This document shows, one piece after another, positions 11,345 to 19,313 of a stretch of DNA of 64,000 nt. The DNA is from Psychrobacter fozii. Lineage in GTDB: Bacteria > Pseudomonadota > Gammaproteobacteria > Pseudomonadales > Moraxellaceae. The stretch spans positions 1 through 64,000 of the forward strand of contig NZ_QJSU01000009.1 in NCBI RefSeq assembly GCF_003217155.1. The letters run 5' to 3'. How positions within the stretch are numbered: the stretch's first letter is position 1; every line of letters begins with the position of its first letter. The translations under genes were made by a program, and so were the position numbers. Below the pieces are notes generated by a model, which saw only the letters and a list, made by a program, of their open reading frames with translations, had not been told where the DNA came from and made no database searches.

Positions 11345-11860
11345 CTATCGAGTTTTGCGTTTGGGGTCAAGTAGGCTATTGAGCACCCAAAGACTGATTC
11401 GAGCACTGACCAACGTCAGTACCAATATCATGACGAGTGCTGAGAGCAGTGGTAAAGGTTTTTGCATCGCCATATCGACTAAGACTTCACGGCTCACTGT
11501 ATCAAATAACCAAAACCATATGGCTACGAAGTAAAGTGCAGTTACTAGCCAGATAACAGCAACCCCGCTCAACATGATGCGATTAATCTCACTTCTATCC
11601 AATGCTCGCTGCTGATGCTTGACGAATTTACTGACTGCGATGTAAGCGCCAATAATGATAGATAGCACCGTGACCAGTTGTGAGTTCAAGGTAAGCTGGG
11701 TTTGAATCATCATAAACACTGCGCTGGCAAGTGTATAACCAACTGCAAAAAAACCAATATACTGCGCCAGTTTGGGTTGAGCCAATCCATTATTTTTCGT
11801 TAGCCCATCACGATTCGACTGAGGGCTAGGTTTGCTAAGATTGGTTATCTTACGTGGCAT
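11345..11860 (-). CDS. Hypothetical membrane protein (four predicted TM segments)
   Basis: I do not recognise a named family in this 171-residue protein. It has a basic, Ser/Asn-rich N-terminal 25 residues followed by four hydrophobic stretches (about 30-52, 58-76, 97-120 and 132-155). The tail LLDPKRKTR is basic, which by the positive-inside rule places both ends in the cytoplasm. It sits between the DUF421 gene and dacB on the same strand with gaps of 80-150 bp, so co-transcription is not certain. It has the look of a lineage-specific inner-membrane protein. Confidence 0.65.
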   Translation of the reverse strand: MPRKITNLSKPSPQSNRDGLTKNNGLAQPKLAQYIGFFAVGYTLASAVFMMIQTQLTLNSQLVTVLSIIIGAYIAVSKFVKHQQRALDRSEINRIMLSGVAVIWLVTALYFVAIWFWLFDTVSREVLVDMAMQKPLPLLSALVMILVLTLVSARISLWVLNSLLDPKRKTR

Positions 11861-11943
11861 AATCTGACCTTTATAAAGGTAAAAGCGTAATGTAATTGAT
11901 ATATTATCAATTATTCATTAAAAAGTATTTTTGATAAAAGTAA

Positions 11944-13959
11944 TCAATGCTCAGCGGTCCAATCGAGCATCGCATCCAATACTGGTCTGGCAGTATAAGC
12001 ATTCAGAGACTGCTCACTATTAATAAGTCCCACGACGACATAATCTTGCCCTGACAATCCTTTGACATAACCTGCCATCGAGGTCACATTATTTAGAGTA
12101 CCTGTTTTTATCCATGCGCGGCCAATGGCTGCAGACTCTGGCAAACGTTCACCATGCGCGGTGATGGTGCCACTGACACCTGCCACACCTAGTGAATTGA
12201 CGTAAGCATCGAAGCTTGGACTATCATAAGCATATGTTAATAGTTCGCTTAAATTGGCCGCGCTGATGGTGCATTCGCGGCAGAGTCCTGAGCCGTTGGT
12301 TAGATGAGGCGGTGGCGTGCTTAGATTGGTTTGCCACCATTGATTGATACTTTGCAATGCCGCTGGATAGTCGGTAGTAGTAGGTTTGCCAAATTGGTAT
12401 AGGCTGCTTTCATTTCTATGGTTCTTTACATGTGTTTCGTCATGAGTTTTAACGCCCTTGGCATTGCCATAAGCCCCTATTGATAGAGCCACTTGTTCAG
12501 CCATCACATTATTGGAAAAGTGGTTAATATCATAAATTTGCTGAGTGAGATTCAGTGATGGGTAGCTGACAATGGGGAGCGGTGACATAGACAATGCTGT
12601 GAGACCATGTGTCGACTTTAGAGACTTTGTCCCAGCATAAGGCACTTCTTGTGTGATGACATCACCACTGAGTGTATTGCCTAGCGCCTGCCATTTTTCG
12701 GCGATGATACGTGCAGCAAAGTCTTTGGCATCAGGATACGCAACATAAAAAACATGCTCACCACAGCTGCTTGGCAAGTCGGCATTTAACATCAGTTGTT
12801 TGGCTTTCCACTGCGGCGAGAGGCTATAGCTTGCTTGTCCACAGCTCGCTGAGCGGGTATTTATGGTAGTGGGTAATTGATAGTTTGCTAATTGCGGCGT
12901 ATAAATCAGGCTAGCTTGACCATTGTCTAACGGGTAGCTTTTGATACCAATGGTACTGAAGTTAACTAAAAAACCATCGGGACTGGCGTTATAAGGACGC
13001 AGTGGCGAGTTATCAAAGGCGGCAGGATCTTTAGTGATATTTTTAAAGACAGCGCTGTCGATGATGATATCTCCATCGATGTGATGAATGCCAGCTGACT
13101 GTACTTTATAGAGCAGTTGCGCCAAACGCTCATGGGTCATTTTGGGGTCGCCACTGCCTTGGATAACCAAGTCGCCGTGTAGACGGTCACCGATGATAAG
13201 GCCAGTATGGTAGACACGTGTATGCCAGACAAAGCCAGTCCCTAAGGTATCTAAAGCGATAAAACTGGGAACGAGTTTCATAGTGCTGGCAGGCGTACGA
13301 GCGACATCGGGTTGATGACTCAGTAGGGGTGAAAATGACATCTTTATAGAAGGTGTGCCCGTGTTGCTATCAGTATTGCCACTTTCATGATTATTATGAT
13401 CGTCAATGACTGTTGTTTTTGATGAGTCATCCAGTACGGTTGGGATACTTTCTAAACTTTGGTAAGTGTAAGGGTCATCCGTATAAGCATGCAATGCTTG
13501 CTCACGCTTTTTAATCGTGCGCTGTTCAATCGTAATCAATGTGCTTGGTTGCACTAAATGGTTTTTTTCATCGCGAGCATCACTCGGCGTTGTTTTCTGG
13601 ACACTGTTATTGGTGTTAGAAGTCGCATTAGTCGTTAGCGTTGGTTGCGAGGTACTTTCAGAAGAGTTATCCGACTGGCTGTCAATGACCTGAATAGGAG
13701 CAGGCAGGTGACTGGCATTTTTATCACCGACTGGCGTAATGATGATACTGATATCAGCTTCCGTTAAATCAGCTCGTGATAATGCCGCTTGAATAGCTGC
13801 TGGCAATGCTGCCTGTGCATATAATGGTGTTGCGATTAATGCTAATACAGCCAAGCGTTTACTCACCTGATTAAACGGTCGTAGATGGTGAAAAATCGGT
13901 GAAAGTTTGGCAACAAGGGCAGGAGAACGAGAGCGTTTGGAAGTAGGTCGCATGAGCAT
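11944..13959 (-). CDS. dacB: D-alanyl-D-alanine carboxypeptidase/endopeptidase (PBP4, peptidase S13)
   Basis: This 671-residue periplasmic penicillin-binding protein trims peptidoglycan stem peptides and cross-links. A signal-type hydrophobic segment (RLAVLALIATPLYAQA, about residues 35-50) follows a basic N-terminus. The three active-site motifs are present: S225-T-M-K228, S482-N-N484 and K618-T-G620. It is about 190 residues longer than typical PBP4. Most of the excess is a Ser/Thr/Asn-rich insert (about 80-215) between the first domain strand and the catalytic serine, and there is a second short insert near 505-520. The gene is preceded by about 100 bp of non-coding DNA. Co-regulation with its neighbours is not evident. 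Confidence 0.92.
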   Translation of the reverse strand: MLMRPTSKRSRSPALVAKLSPIFHHLRPFNQVSKRLAVLALIATPLYAQAALPAAIQAALSRADLTEADISIIITPVGDKNASHLPAPIQVIDSQSDNSSESTSQPTLTTNATSNTNNSVQKTTPSDARDEKNHLVQPSTLITIEQRTIKKREQALHAYTDDPYTYQSLESIPTVLDDSSKTTVIDDHNNHESGNTDSNTGTPSIKMSFSPLLSHQPDVARTPASTMKLVPSFIALDTLGTGFVWHTRVYHTGLIIGDRLHGDLVIQGSGDPKMTHERLAQLLYKVQSAGIHHIDGDIIIDSAVFKNITKDPAAFDNSPLRPYNASPDGFLVNFSTIGIKSYPLDNGQASLIYTPQLANYQLPTTINTRSASCGQASYSLSPQWKAKQLMLNADLPSSCGEHVFYVAYPDAKDFAARIIAEKWQALGNTLSGDVITQEVPYAGTKSLKSTHGLTALSMSPLPIVSYPSLNLTQQIYDINHFSNNVMAEQVALSIGAYGNAKGVKTHDETHVKNHRNESSLYQFGKPTTTDYPAALQSINQWWQTNLSTPPPHLTNGSGLCRECTISAANLSELLTYAYDSPSFDAYVNSLGVAGVSGTITAHGERLPESAAIGRAWIKTGTLNNVTSMAGYVKGLSGQDYVVVGLINSEQSLNAYTARPVLDAMLDWTAEH

Positions 13960-14061
13960 CTTTTAGTCGGTGGTAAAAACCGACTATACTAACATGAGTT
14001 GCTGTTTTCGCGTAGATGGAGAGACTTGTTAAAAGCTCGATTTTGTTGTCTATAAATGATA

Positions 14062-14679
14062 TTAACGCACGTGCAAAAAGGCCATCGCCGTCATAATGGC
14101 ATCGTTATAAGCATCGTGAGCGCCCAGATCAGGAATATTATAATGCGCTAATATATTGGTCAAATGCTGCGATTGGCCAGAGAGGCCTTGGGTGTGACCA
14201 CTCATGCGACGACTGTATAAATGCCGCACATCGATGATTTCATTGGGCAGCGTGGTACCCATATAGCGCTTGACCAAAGGATTCAAAAATCCCGTATCTA
14301 GTTGAGTACAAAACCCAATGATGGGTCGGTTATCTATGAACGGTAGTAATAGCGCCAGCATTTCATCATAGCTCATACCATGCTCGACATCAGCGGTACG
14401 CAAGCCGTGAATGACAATGGTATCTCGGTCAGGCATCACCGGTGGTCTACAGACCAAATGCATGCCATTGCCTGTGTCGATGGTATTGCCATTGATATGA
14501 ATCGCTGCGACAGACAGTACATGATGCTTTTTGGGATTGAGTCCTGTCATCTCACAGTCAATCGCCACCCACTGCTCAGCCATCGGTTGGGTAAACATCG
14601 AGGCCAACTCTGGACGCTGTAATTGTGTCTTTTGCCAAGTGCAAGACAACTGCTTTAGCCAACTCATATGCGTGCTCAT
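14062..14679 (-). CDS. DnaQ-like 3'-5' exonuclease (DEDDh family)
   Basis: This 205-residue protein carries the DEDDh exonuclease fold of DNA polymerase III epsilon. Motif I is D41-x-E43 in WVAIDCEMTGLNP, motif II lies in the IIGFCTQLDTGFLNP segment, and motif III is HDAYNDAIMTAMAFL. It lacks the polymerase-binding extension of true DnaQ. It starts 4 bp after the DUF294 gene on the same strand. This exonuclease-DUF294 pairing recurs in Pseudomonas and Acinetobacter relatives, where it often sits with acetate permease genes, although none are here. The substrate is unknown; roles in nucleotide second-messenger turnover or DNA repair are both possible. Confidence 0.85.
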   Translation of the reverse strand: MSTHMSWLKQLSCTWQKTQLQRPELASMFTQPMAEQWVAIDCEMTGLNPKKHHVLSVAAIHINGNTIDTGNGMHLVCRPPVMPDRDTIVIHGLRTADVEHGMSYDEMLALLLPFIDNRPIIGFCTQLDTGFLNPLVKRYMGTTLPNEIIDVRHLYSRRMSGHTQGLSGQSQHLTNILAHYNIPDLGAHDAYNDAIMTAMAFLHVR

Positions 14680-14683
14680 TTGT

Positions 14684-16624
14684 TTATGCTATTTCTAATT
14701 GATAGTGCTGACGTAGCTGTGTCTTAAAGCTTTTGACCACGGACAGACACTCTTTTAGCAAGTCACGCTCAAGTGCCGTCAGCGTCGTTGGATTTACTTG
14801 GCGTGCGTGTCTGTCATCGGTAGACAGAGCAACTGATAGACGTTGCGCCATAAAGAACTCCAAAGCCTCTAACAAGTTGTCTGCACGCTCTTGGGTTAAT
14901 GCTTGGTTTTTTACCAACGCCTTTAGGCGATTCTTGGTACTAGGGACTTCTAAGATGTCATTCTCTAATGCTAAAGTGCGAATACCATGAACCAGTGGAA
15001 AGATACCGGCTTTTTTTAGATCGATATCATGCGAATCTGCCTTACCACCTAGTAGTGGAACGAATTTTTGCCACCACTGATTCACATCACCGAACTGTAG
15101 GGCGGCGCGTGCGAACTGGCGTACAAACATAGGGTCTGACTGTCGGTGGGCTACTTTTAGATGTTGACGTACCTGAGTCAATAATGACTCGTCACCACAG
15201 ACATATTCACCATCGAGGATAGCAGACAAATAAATACCATGCATCGGATCGGTGTTTTTAAACCACCAACTGATTTGCGCATTAAATGCTTTTAGCGGCT
15301 GTCGCCACATGGGGTTGGTCATCATGATATTGCCGTCGCACAAGGGATAACCTAGGGTAGCCAAATGACTATTAAAGGTATCAGCAAACTGTGCCAAATC
15401 ATCATGAGTGTAACCATCACGCATGATGAGTGCATTATCTTGGTCAGTACGCATGATTTGCTCACCGCGACCCTCTGACCCCATGACGATGAGGCAGGTG
15501 TTTGCCATGACTTCATCAGGTACTATGAGTTGCCAGAGCTTGGTAAATACCTGTGCGTTGAGCGTCTGTACCATGCGACTGATGTTACCGATTTTGACGC
15601 CATTTTGATGTTGCACACGAATATAACGACCGATAAGTTCGACAGCAGTATTTAGGCTTGAGAGATCCTTTGCCTGTTCGATTTGAATACTAATGAGTTG
15701 TGAATGATGACCAATATGAGCGAGCATATCGCTCTGTCCAAGTACTCCTGCCACGTCACCATTATGATCAATCACTGGCAGTCTATGGATACGATAGCGA
15801 GTCATGGTCAATAGGGCATCGCCAATTTCATCAGTAGCGTTGATGGTACGTAGGTTAAAGTTAGCATAACGCTGGCAGGTAGTCGTGGCAGGGTTCTGCT
15901 GCTCACTCACCGCGCGGCAAATATCGGTATCGGTCAAAATTCCTAACATATGCCCTGTGCCATGATGCTTATCTTCAGTATTGTCTGAAGGATTTGATGG
16001 TCGCACCAGTACGTGCTTCAGCCCTACTTGGGTCATGATGCAGGCGGCGTCATACAAGCTGTTACTGGCATCCACAATATGTACGGGCAATAAACTGACA
16101 TCTATCACTGGTTGCAGCATGATTTGCTGAACTTCTTGCTGATCGTTATAGGCATTAGGATTGGTTACTTTGTGATTGCGTCGCTGCTGTAACGCTTTTA
16201 ACCGTTCAGGGAGTTTGTCAGATAGCATTTGGCGTACTAGATGATTTTGTGCGCTGATTTTGCCGACTGCGCTACCAGCAATTTGTAGCAGTAAAGTGTC
16301 TTCGGTCGCTGTAAATTGATAAGTTTGTAATGCTTCGGTATTAGGATTGCCGTTTGCCGATGACTCGGGCAAACGACGACTATCGAACCAGTCGTTATTA
16401 TTGAGATGGTCAGAATGATTGCTACCTAGATAGGAGCCAACGAACTCACCGTCAAGTGACTGCTCAATTTGTCCTTTGATGACCACATACAGACATTGCA
16501 GCTCTTCTGCCAGCAGGCTTTCGCTTTTGGCAAGATAGCGGATTTGAGTGTTTTTTCTAATGCTTTGACGTTCAGCCATACTTAATACATCAAAGGGAGG
16601 CTGGGTAAAATCAAGATGGGCCAT
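14684..16624 (-). CDS. cNMP-binding / CBS / DUF294 nucleotidyltransferase-like protein
   Basis: This 646-residue signalling protein has three modules in the known order. An N-terminal cyclic-nucleotide-binding-like domain (about 15-150) comes first. Two CBS domains (about 175-310) follow, recognisable by HVLVRPS, GILTDTDICRAV and RLPVIDHNGDVAGVLGQSDM. Then come the DUF294 nucleotidyltransferase-like domain (about 340-470), with GSEGRGEQIMRTDQDNALI, and its C-terminal helical partner (about 490-640). It resembles GlnD in the G-S/G-x-x-R-x-E and D-x-D layout and may sense adenine nucleotides. It is the first gene of a two-gene unit with the exonuclease. The target protein is unknown. Confidence 0.88.
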   Translation of the reverse strand: MAHLDFTQPPFDVLSMAERQSIRKNTQIRYLAKSESLLAEELQCLYVVIKGQIEQSLDGEFVGSYLGSNHSDHLNNNDWFDSRRLPESSANGNPNTEALQTYQFTATEDTLLLQIAGSAVGKISAQNHLVRQMLSDKLPERLKALQQRRNHKVTNPNAYNDQQEVQQIMLQPVIDVSLLPVHIVDASNSLYDAACIMTQVGLKHVLVRPSNPSDNTEDKHHGTGHMLGILTDTDICRAVSEQQNPATTTCQRYANFNLRTINATDEIGDALLTMTRYRIHRLPVIDHNGDVAGVLGQSDMLAHIGHHSQLISIQIEQAKDLSSLNTAVELIGRYIRVQHQNGVKIGNISRMVQTLNAQVFTKLWQLIVPDEVMANTCLIVMGSEGRGEQIMRTDQDNALIMRDGYTHDDLAQFADTFNSHLATLGYPLCDGNIMMTNPMWRQPLKAFNAQISWWFKNTDPMHGIYLSAILDGEYVCGDESLLTQVRQHLKVAHRQSDPMFVRQFARAALQFGDVNQWWQKFVPLLGGKADSHDIDLKKAGIFPLVHGIRTLALENDILEVPSTKNRLKALVKNQALTQERADNLLEALEFFMAQRLSVALSTDDRHARQVNPTTLTALERDLLKECLSVVKSFKTQLRQHYQLEIA

Positions 16625-16842
16625 GGCATCATCCTTGATGGCATATTGGGCGTGTCTTCATTTTGAAAATGGTGATAAAAATGGCAGCTAAACGAGGAAA
16701 GTAGTGCAGATAATGTCGAGATATTAGCAAGCTACTTGACGCAGTTTGGCAAAGATTTAACCCTTTTTAGTCCATTTAAAGTTTATGGTTCAGAGTGAGG
16801 ACACGCCCTAGGTAAAAGATACTTTACTATAGCACTATTGCA

Positions 16843-16889
16843 GCAAAAAACCTCTAATAACCACATTTATATTGTGGTTATTAGAGGTT
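16843..16889 (-). terminator. Terminator of dapC
   Basis: A perfect 17-bp stem (16849-16865 with 16873-16889) has a 7-nt loop. On the minus strand it is followed by a run of six T, placing it 65 bp after the dapC stop codon. The rest of the 330-bp gap holds only a short motif (GAGGACACGCCCTAGG near 16796) that recurs elsewhere in the window. Confidence 0.93.
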
Positions 16890-16953
16890 GGTGTTGTTCT
16901 TGAAGATTAATGCGCGTAAAGCGACTGCTTATACATTCTATGAATTGTGCACC

Positions 16954-18186
16954 TTACGCACCAAGTAATTTTCGAATACGGCTTATCGCTTCACGGCTTT
17001 CTTCGACACTAGCGACCAAAGCAATACGTACATAACCTTGACCAGGGTTTTTACCATTCACTTCACGTGATAGATAGCGACCTGCTAAAACATGAATATT
17101 GGCTTGCTCATACAGTGCTTTGACAAACAGCTCATCATCACCATTGAATTGCTTAGGCGCTTTTATCCAAAAGTAAAATCCAGCCTCAGGCATCCGCAAC
17201 TCTAATAGGTCACCAAGCTCCGACATCCATAAGGCAAATTTTTCCTGATAGAGTGCGCGATTGTGCGCCACATGCTTTTCATCTTGCCAAGCAGCGATAG
17301 AGGCGAGCTGGTGCGGTATCGGCATGGCACAGCCTTGATAGGTGCGATATTGCAGATACGCCTGCAATATATTGGCATCACCCGCCACAAATCCTGAGCG
17401 TAAACCAGGCAGGTTTGAGCGTTTGGATAAAGAATGAAAGACGATACAGTTTTTAAATTTATGACGACCGAGTGTCGCGCAGGCTTGCAACAGTCCAATC
17501 GGAGCTGTATCAAAATACAGCTCGCTATAGCATTCGTCACTAGCAATGATAAAACCGTACTGATCAGATAGGCGAATGAGGTATTCCCAATCGTCCATCG
17601 TCATGACTGAGCCTGTTGGGTTGTTTGGACTACAGACAAACAAAAGCTGCGTGCGTGCCCAAACTTCTTTTGGTACTACGCGATAATCACCTTTAAAGTC
17701 ATTATCTAGTGTGCAAGGTATAAAGTAAGGCGTTGCCTGTGCCAATATGGCCGCACCCTCATATATTTGATAAAACGGGTTGGGCATGACCACGGTAGGA
17801 GGTTGACCAGATACAGACAGTGAATGATTGTCAGTATCGATGACTTTGTGATCGACAACCGCTTGTACCAAACTAAAAATAGCCTCGCGTGTTCCCATCA
17901 CTGGCAATACTTGTGTATTAGCATCGACATGATTTAAGAAAAACCGCTTTTCTAACCAATGTGCAATGGTTTGGCGTAGTTCAAACAGGCCATTGGTCGT
18001 TGGATAACGGCTTATTTTGTCCAAATTTTCGCGTAGTACGTCCAGTACAAAAGCGGGTGGCTCATGCTTTGGTTCACCAATACCCAGTTTGATTTCACTG
18101 TAGTTATGGGCTGGGGTGCTATCCGCCAGTAGGGTAGCCATTTTTGCGAAAGGGTAAGGATGCAGATACGTTAAGTTGTGATTCAT
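16954..18186 (-). CDS. dapC: Succinyldiaminopimelate transaminase
   Basis: This 410-residue PLP enzyme (class I/II aminotransferase) converts N-succinyl-2-amino-6-oxopimelate to N-succinyl-LL-diaminopimelate in lysine and peptidoglycan synthesis. The ATG at 18186 gives the DapC-type beginning MNHNLTYLHPYPFAKM; the upstream TTG at 18210 is less likely. The PLP lysine is K255 in SLSKRSNLPGLRSGF. Other fold I features are VCSPNNPTGSV and ASDECYSELYF. The order dapC-glnD-map with a small membrane protein inserted is close to the pseudomonad map-glnD-dapC arrangement, which supports the assignment over other aminotransferases. It has its own terminator. Confidence 0.92.
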   Translation of the reverse strand: MNHNLTYLHPYPFAKMATLLADSTPAHNYSEIKLGIGEPKHEPPAFVLDVLRENLDKISRYPTTNGLFELRQTIAHWLEKRFFLNHVDANTQVLPVMGTREAIFSLVQAVVDHKVIDTDNHSLSVSGQPPTVVMPNPFYQIYEGAAILAQATPYFIPCTLDNDFKGDYRVVPKEVWARTQLLFVCSPNNPTGSVMTMDDWEYLIRLSDQYGFIIASDECYSELYFDTAPIGLLQACATLGRHKFKNCIVFHSLSKRSNLPGLRSGFVAGDANILQAYLQYRTYQGCAMPIPHQLASIAAWQDEKHVAHNRALYQEKFALWMSELGDLLELRMPEAGFYFWIKAPKQFNGDDELFVKALYEQANIHVLAGRYLSREVNGKNPGQGYVRIALVASVEESREAISRIRKLLGA

Positions 18187-18444
18187 AGGTAGGGTAACTA
18201 TAATAGACAATTAATAATAAAGTTATAAAGAAAATTTACATTTAAGCAGTGTAGCACTTCTCTTGTTTTTTGTCTTTTTCTTCTTTTCATGCTCAGACTG
18301 CCAAGCTATTTGACCGTAAATGATGAAACAGACACAGAAGTAATGTACTGAAAAATGCTCAGAAAATCTTATCAATTGATAACTTATAACAATACAAAAA
18401 TCTCTATCAGTCTTAATGATAGATCATGGTAAGGATAATTTGAT

Positions 18445-19116
18445 ATGCCTAGTGTTGCAAAACCCGATAGTCTTGACGCTAAAGATATCAATGATGAAAA
18501 TTCTAATGGTAGCCTGCCGCGTACCAAATTGTACGAGCGACTCAAGCAACGCGAGCACAGTTGGTGGCAATCGCGTCAGCAACTGATTAACCGTAAAGAA
18601 AGAAAAATGTTTTGGTATGGTGAAAACAGCTTGATGATGTGGTTCTTATGGCAATTGGTCAGCTATGTCATCGTGGCAATGCTGCTGATGTTACTTAGCA
18701 AATTGCTGGATATCATGCTGCCCTTATGGCAATATGTTGCTCTGTTTACCTTACAGACAATCATATTTGTGGTCATGTTGGCAGCCAAAGGTCAAATGGC
18801 GAATACTTTACAACGCAAAATTGACAAAGATGAGTTGCTACGTGAAGAAGCCATGAATGAAATGATCATTCTGGCAGAGGACAGTCTCTATCCAGATGTG
18901 CATGCCCATGCCCCTCTTTCCCTAAGAGAGATGTATGAATATTTTGACAAAAGCTTCCATTTAGCAAGCTTGCATTGTTTGCTAAAAAGAGAGGTCGATG
19001 CTGGGCGTTTAATACTGACGCAAAAGCATATCGAAGCAGAGATTTTGCCACCAGATCTCGCTGATGATGAGCTCAATGAGCACGCTAGCGAGATGATATA
19101 CAAAAGCACTTTATAA
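18445..19116 (+). CDS. Hypothetical membrane protein
   Basis: This 223-residue protein has no family I can name. The N-terminal 60 residues are charged and rich in Arg, Lys and Glu. Two hydrophobic segments follow (about 70-95 and 98-118), then a cytoplasmic charged C-terminal domain with a helical pattern around LREMYEYFDKSFHLASLHCL and LKREVDAGRLIL that could be a winged-helix-like or protein-binding module. A good ribosome-binding site (AAGGATAA) sits seven bases before the ATG. It is divergent from dapC and convergent with glnD, breaking up the usual map-glnD-dapC gene group. A bidirectional terminator follows. Confidence 0.68.
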   Translation: MPSVAKPDSLDAKDINDENSNGSLPRTKLYERLKQREHSWWQSRQQLINRKERKMFWYGENSLMMWFLWQLVSYVIVAMLLMLLSKLLDIMLPLWQYVALFTLQTIIFVVMLAAKGQMANTLQRKIDKDELLREEAMNEMIILAEDSLYPDVHAHAPLSLREMYEYFDKSFHLASLHCLLKREVDAGRLILTQKHIEAEILPPDLADDELNEHASEMIYKSTL

Positions 19117-19170
19117 AAAACTGCTTCGTTATTAGATATCAATGTAGTCGGATATAAAAGCAATTAGATA

Positions 19171-19216
19171 TAAAAAAGCATGCCATCGATAGCGTTATCA
19201 ATGGCATGCTTTCTGC
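19171..19216. terminator. Bidirectional terminator between the hypothetical gene and glnD
   Basis: The stem AAAGCATGCCAT (19175-19186) plus GATA pairs with TATC and ATGGCATGCTTT (to 19212), giving 16 bp with one mismatch and a GCGT loop. A-rich sequence lies on the left and T-rich on the right, so it can serve both converging genes. Confidence 0.85.
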
Positions 19217-19279
19217 TTTTCTATAGTGCTTTTCTATAGTGCTTTTCTATAGTGCTTTTCTATAGTGCTTTTCTATAGT
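19215..19279. repeat. Tandem repeat, 5 x 13 bp
   Basis: Five exact copies of GCTTTTCTATAGT run from 19215 to 19279, with a partial sixth (GCTTTTTT). They lie between the terminator and the glnD stop codon. The copy number is likely to vary between strains. Confidence 0.95.
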
Positions 19280-19313
19280 GCTTTTTTGACGCGCCTACTG
19301 CATCACATTTGAT

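Noticed and set aside
19215..19279. CRISPR-like array
   Set aside because: The units are 13 bp with no spacers, so this is a simple tandem repeat. No other array-like structure or cas gene was seen.
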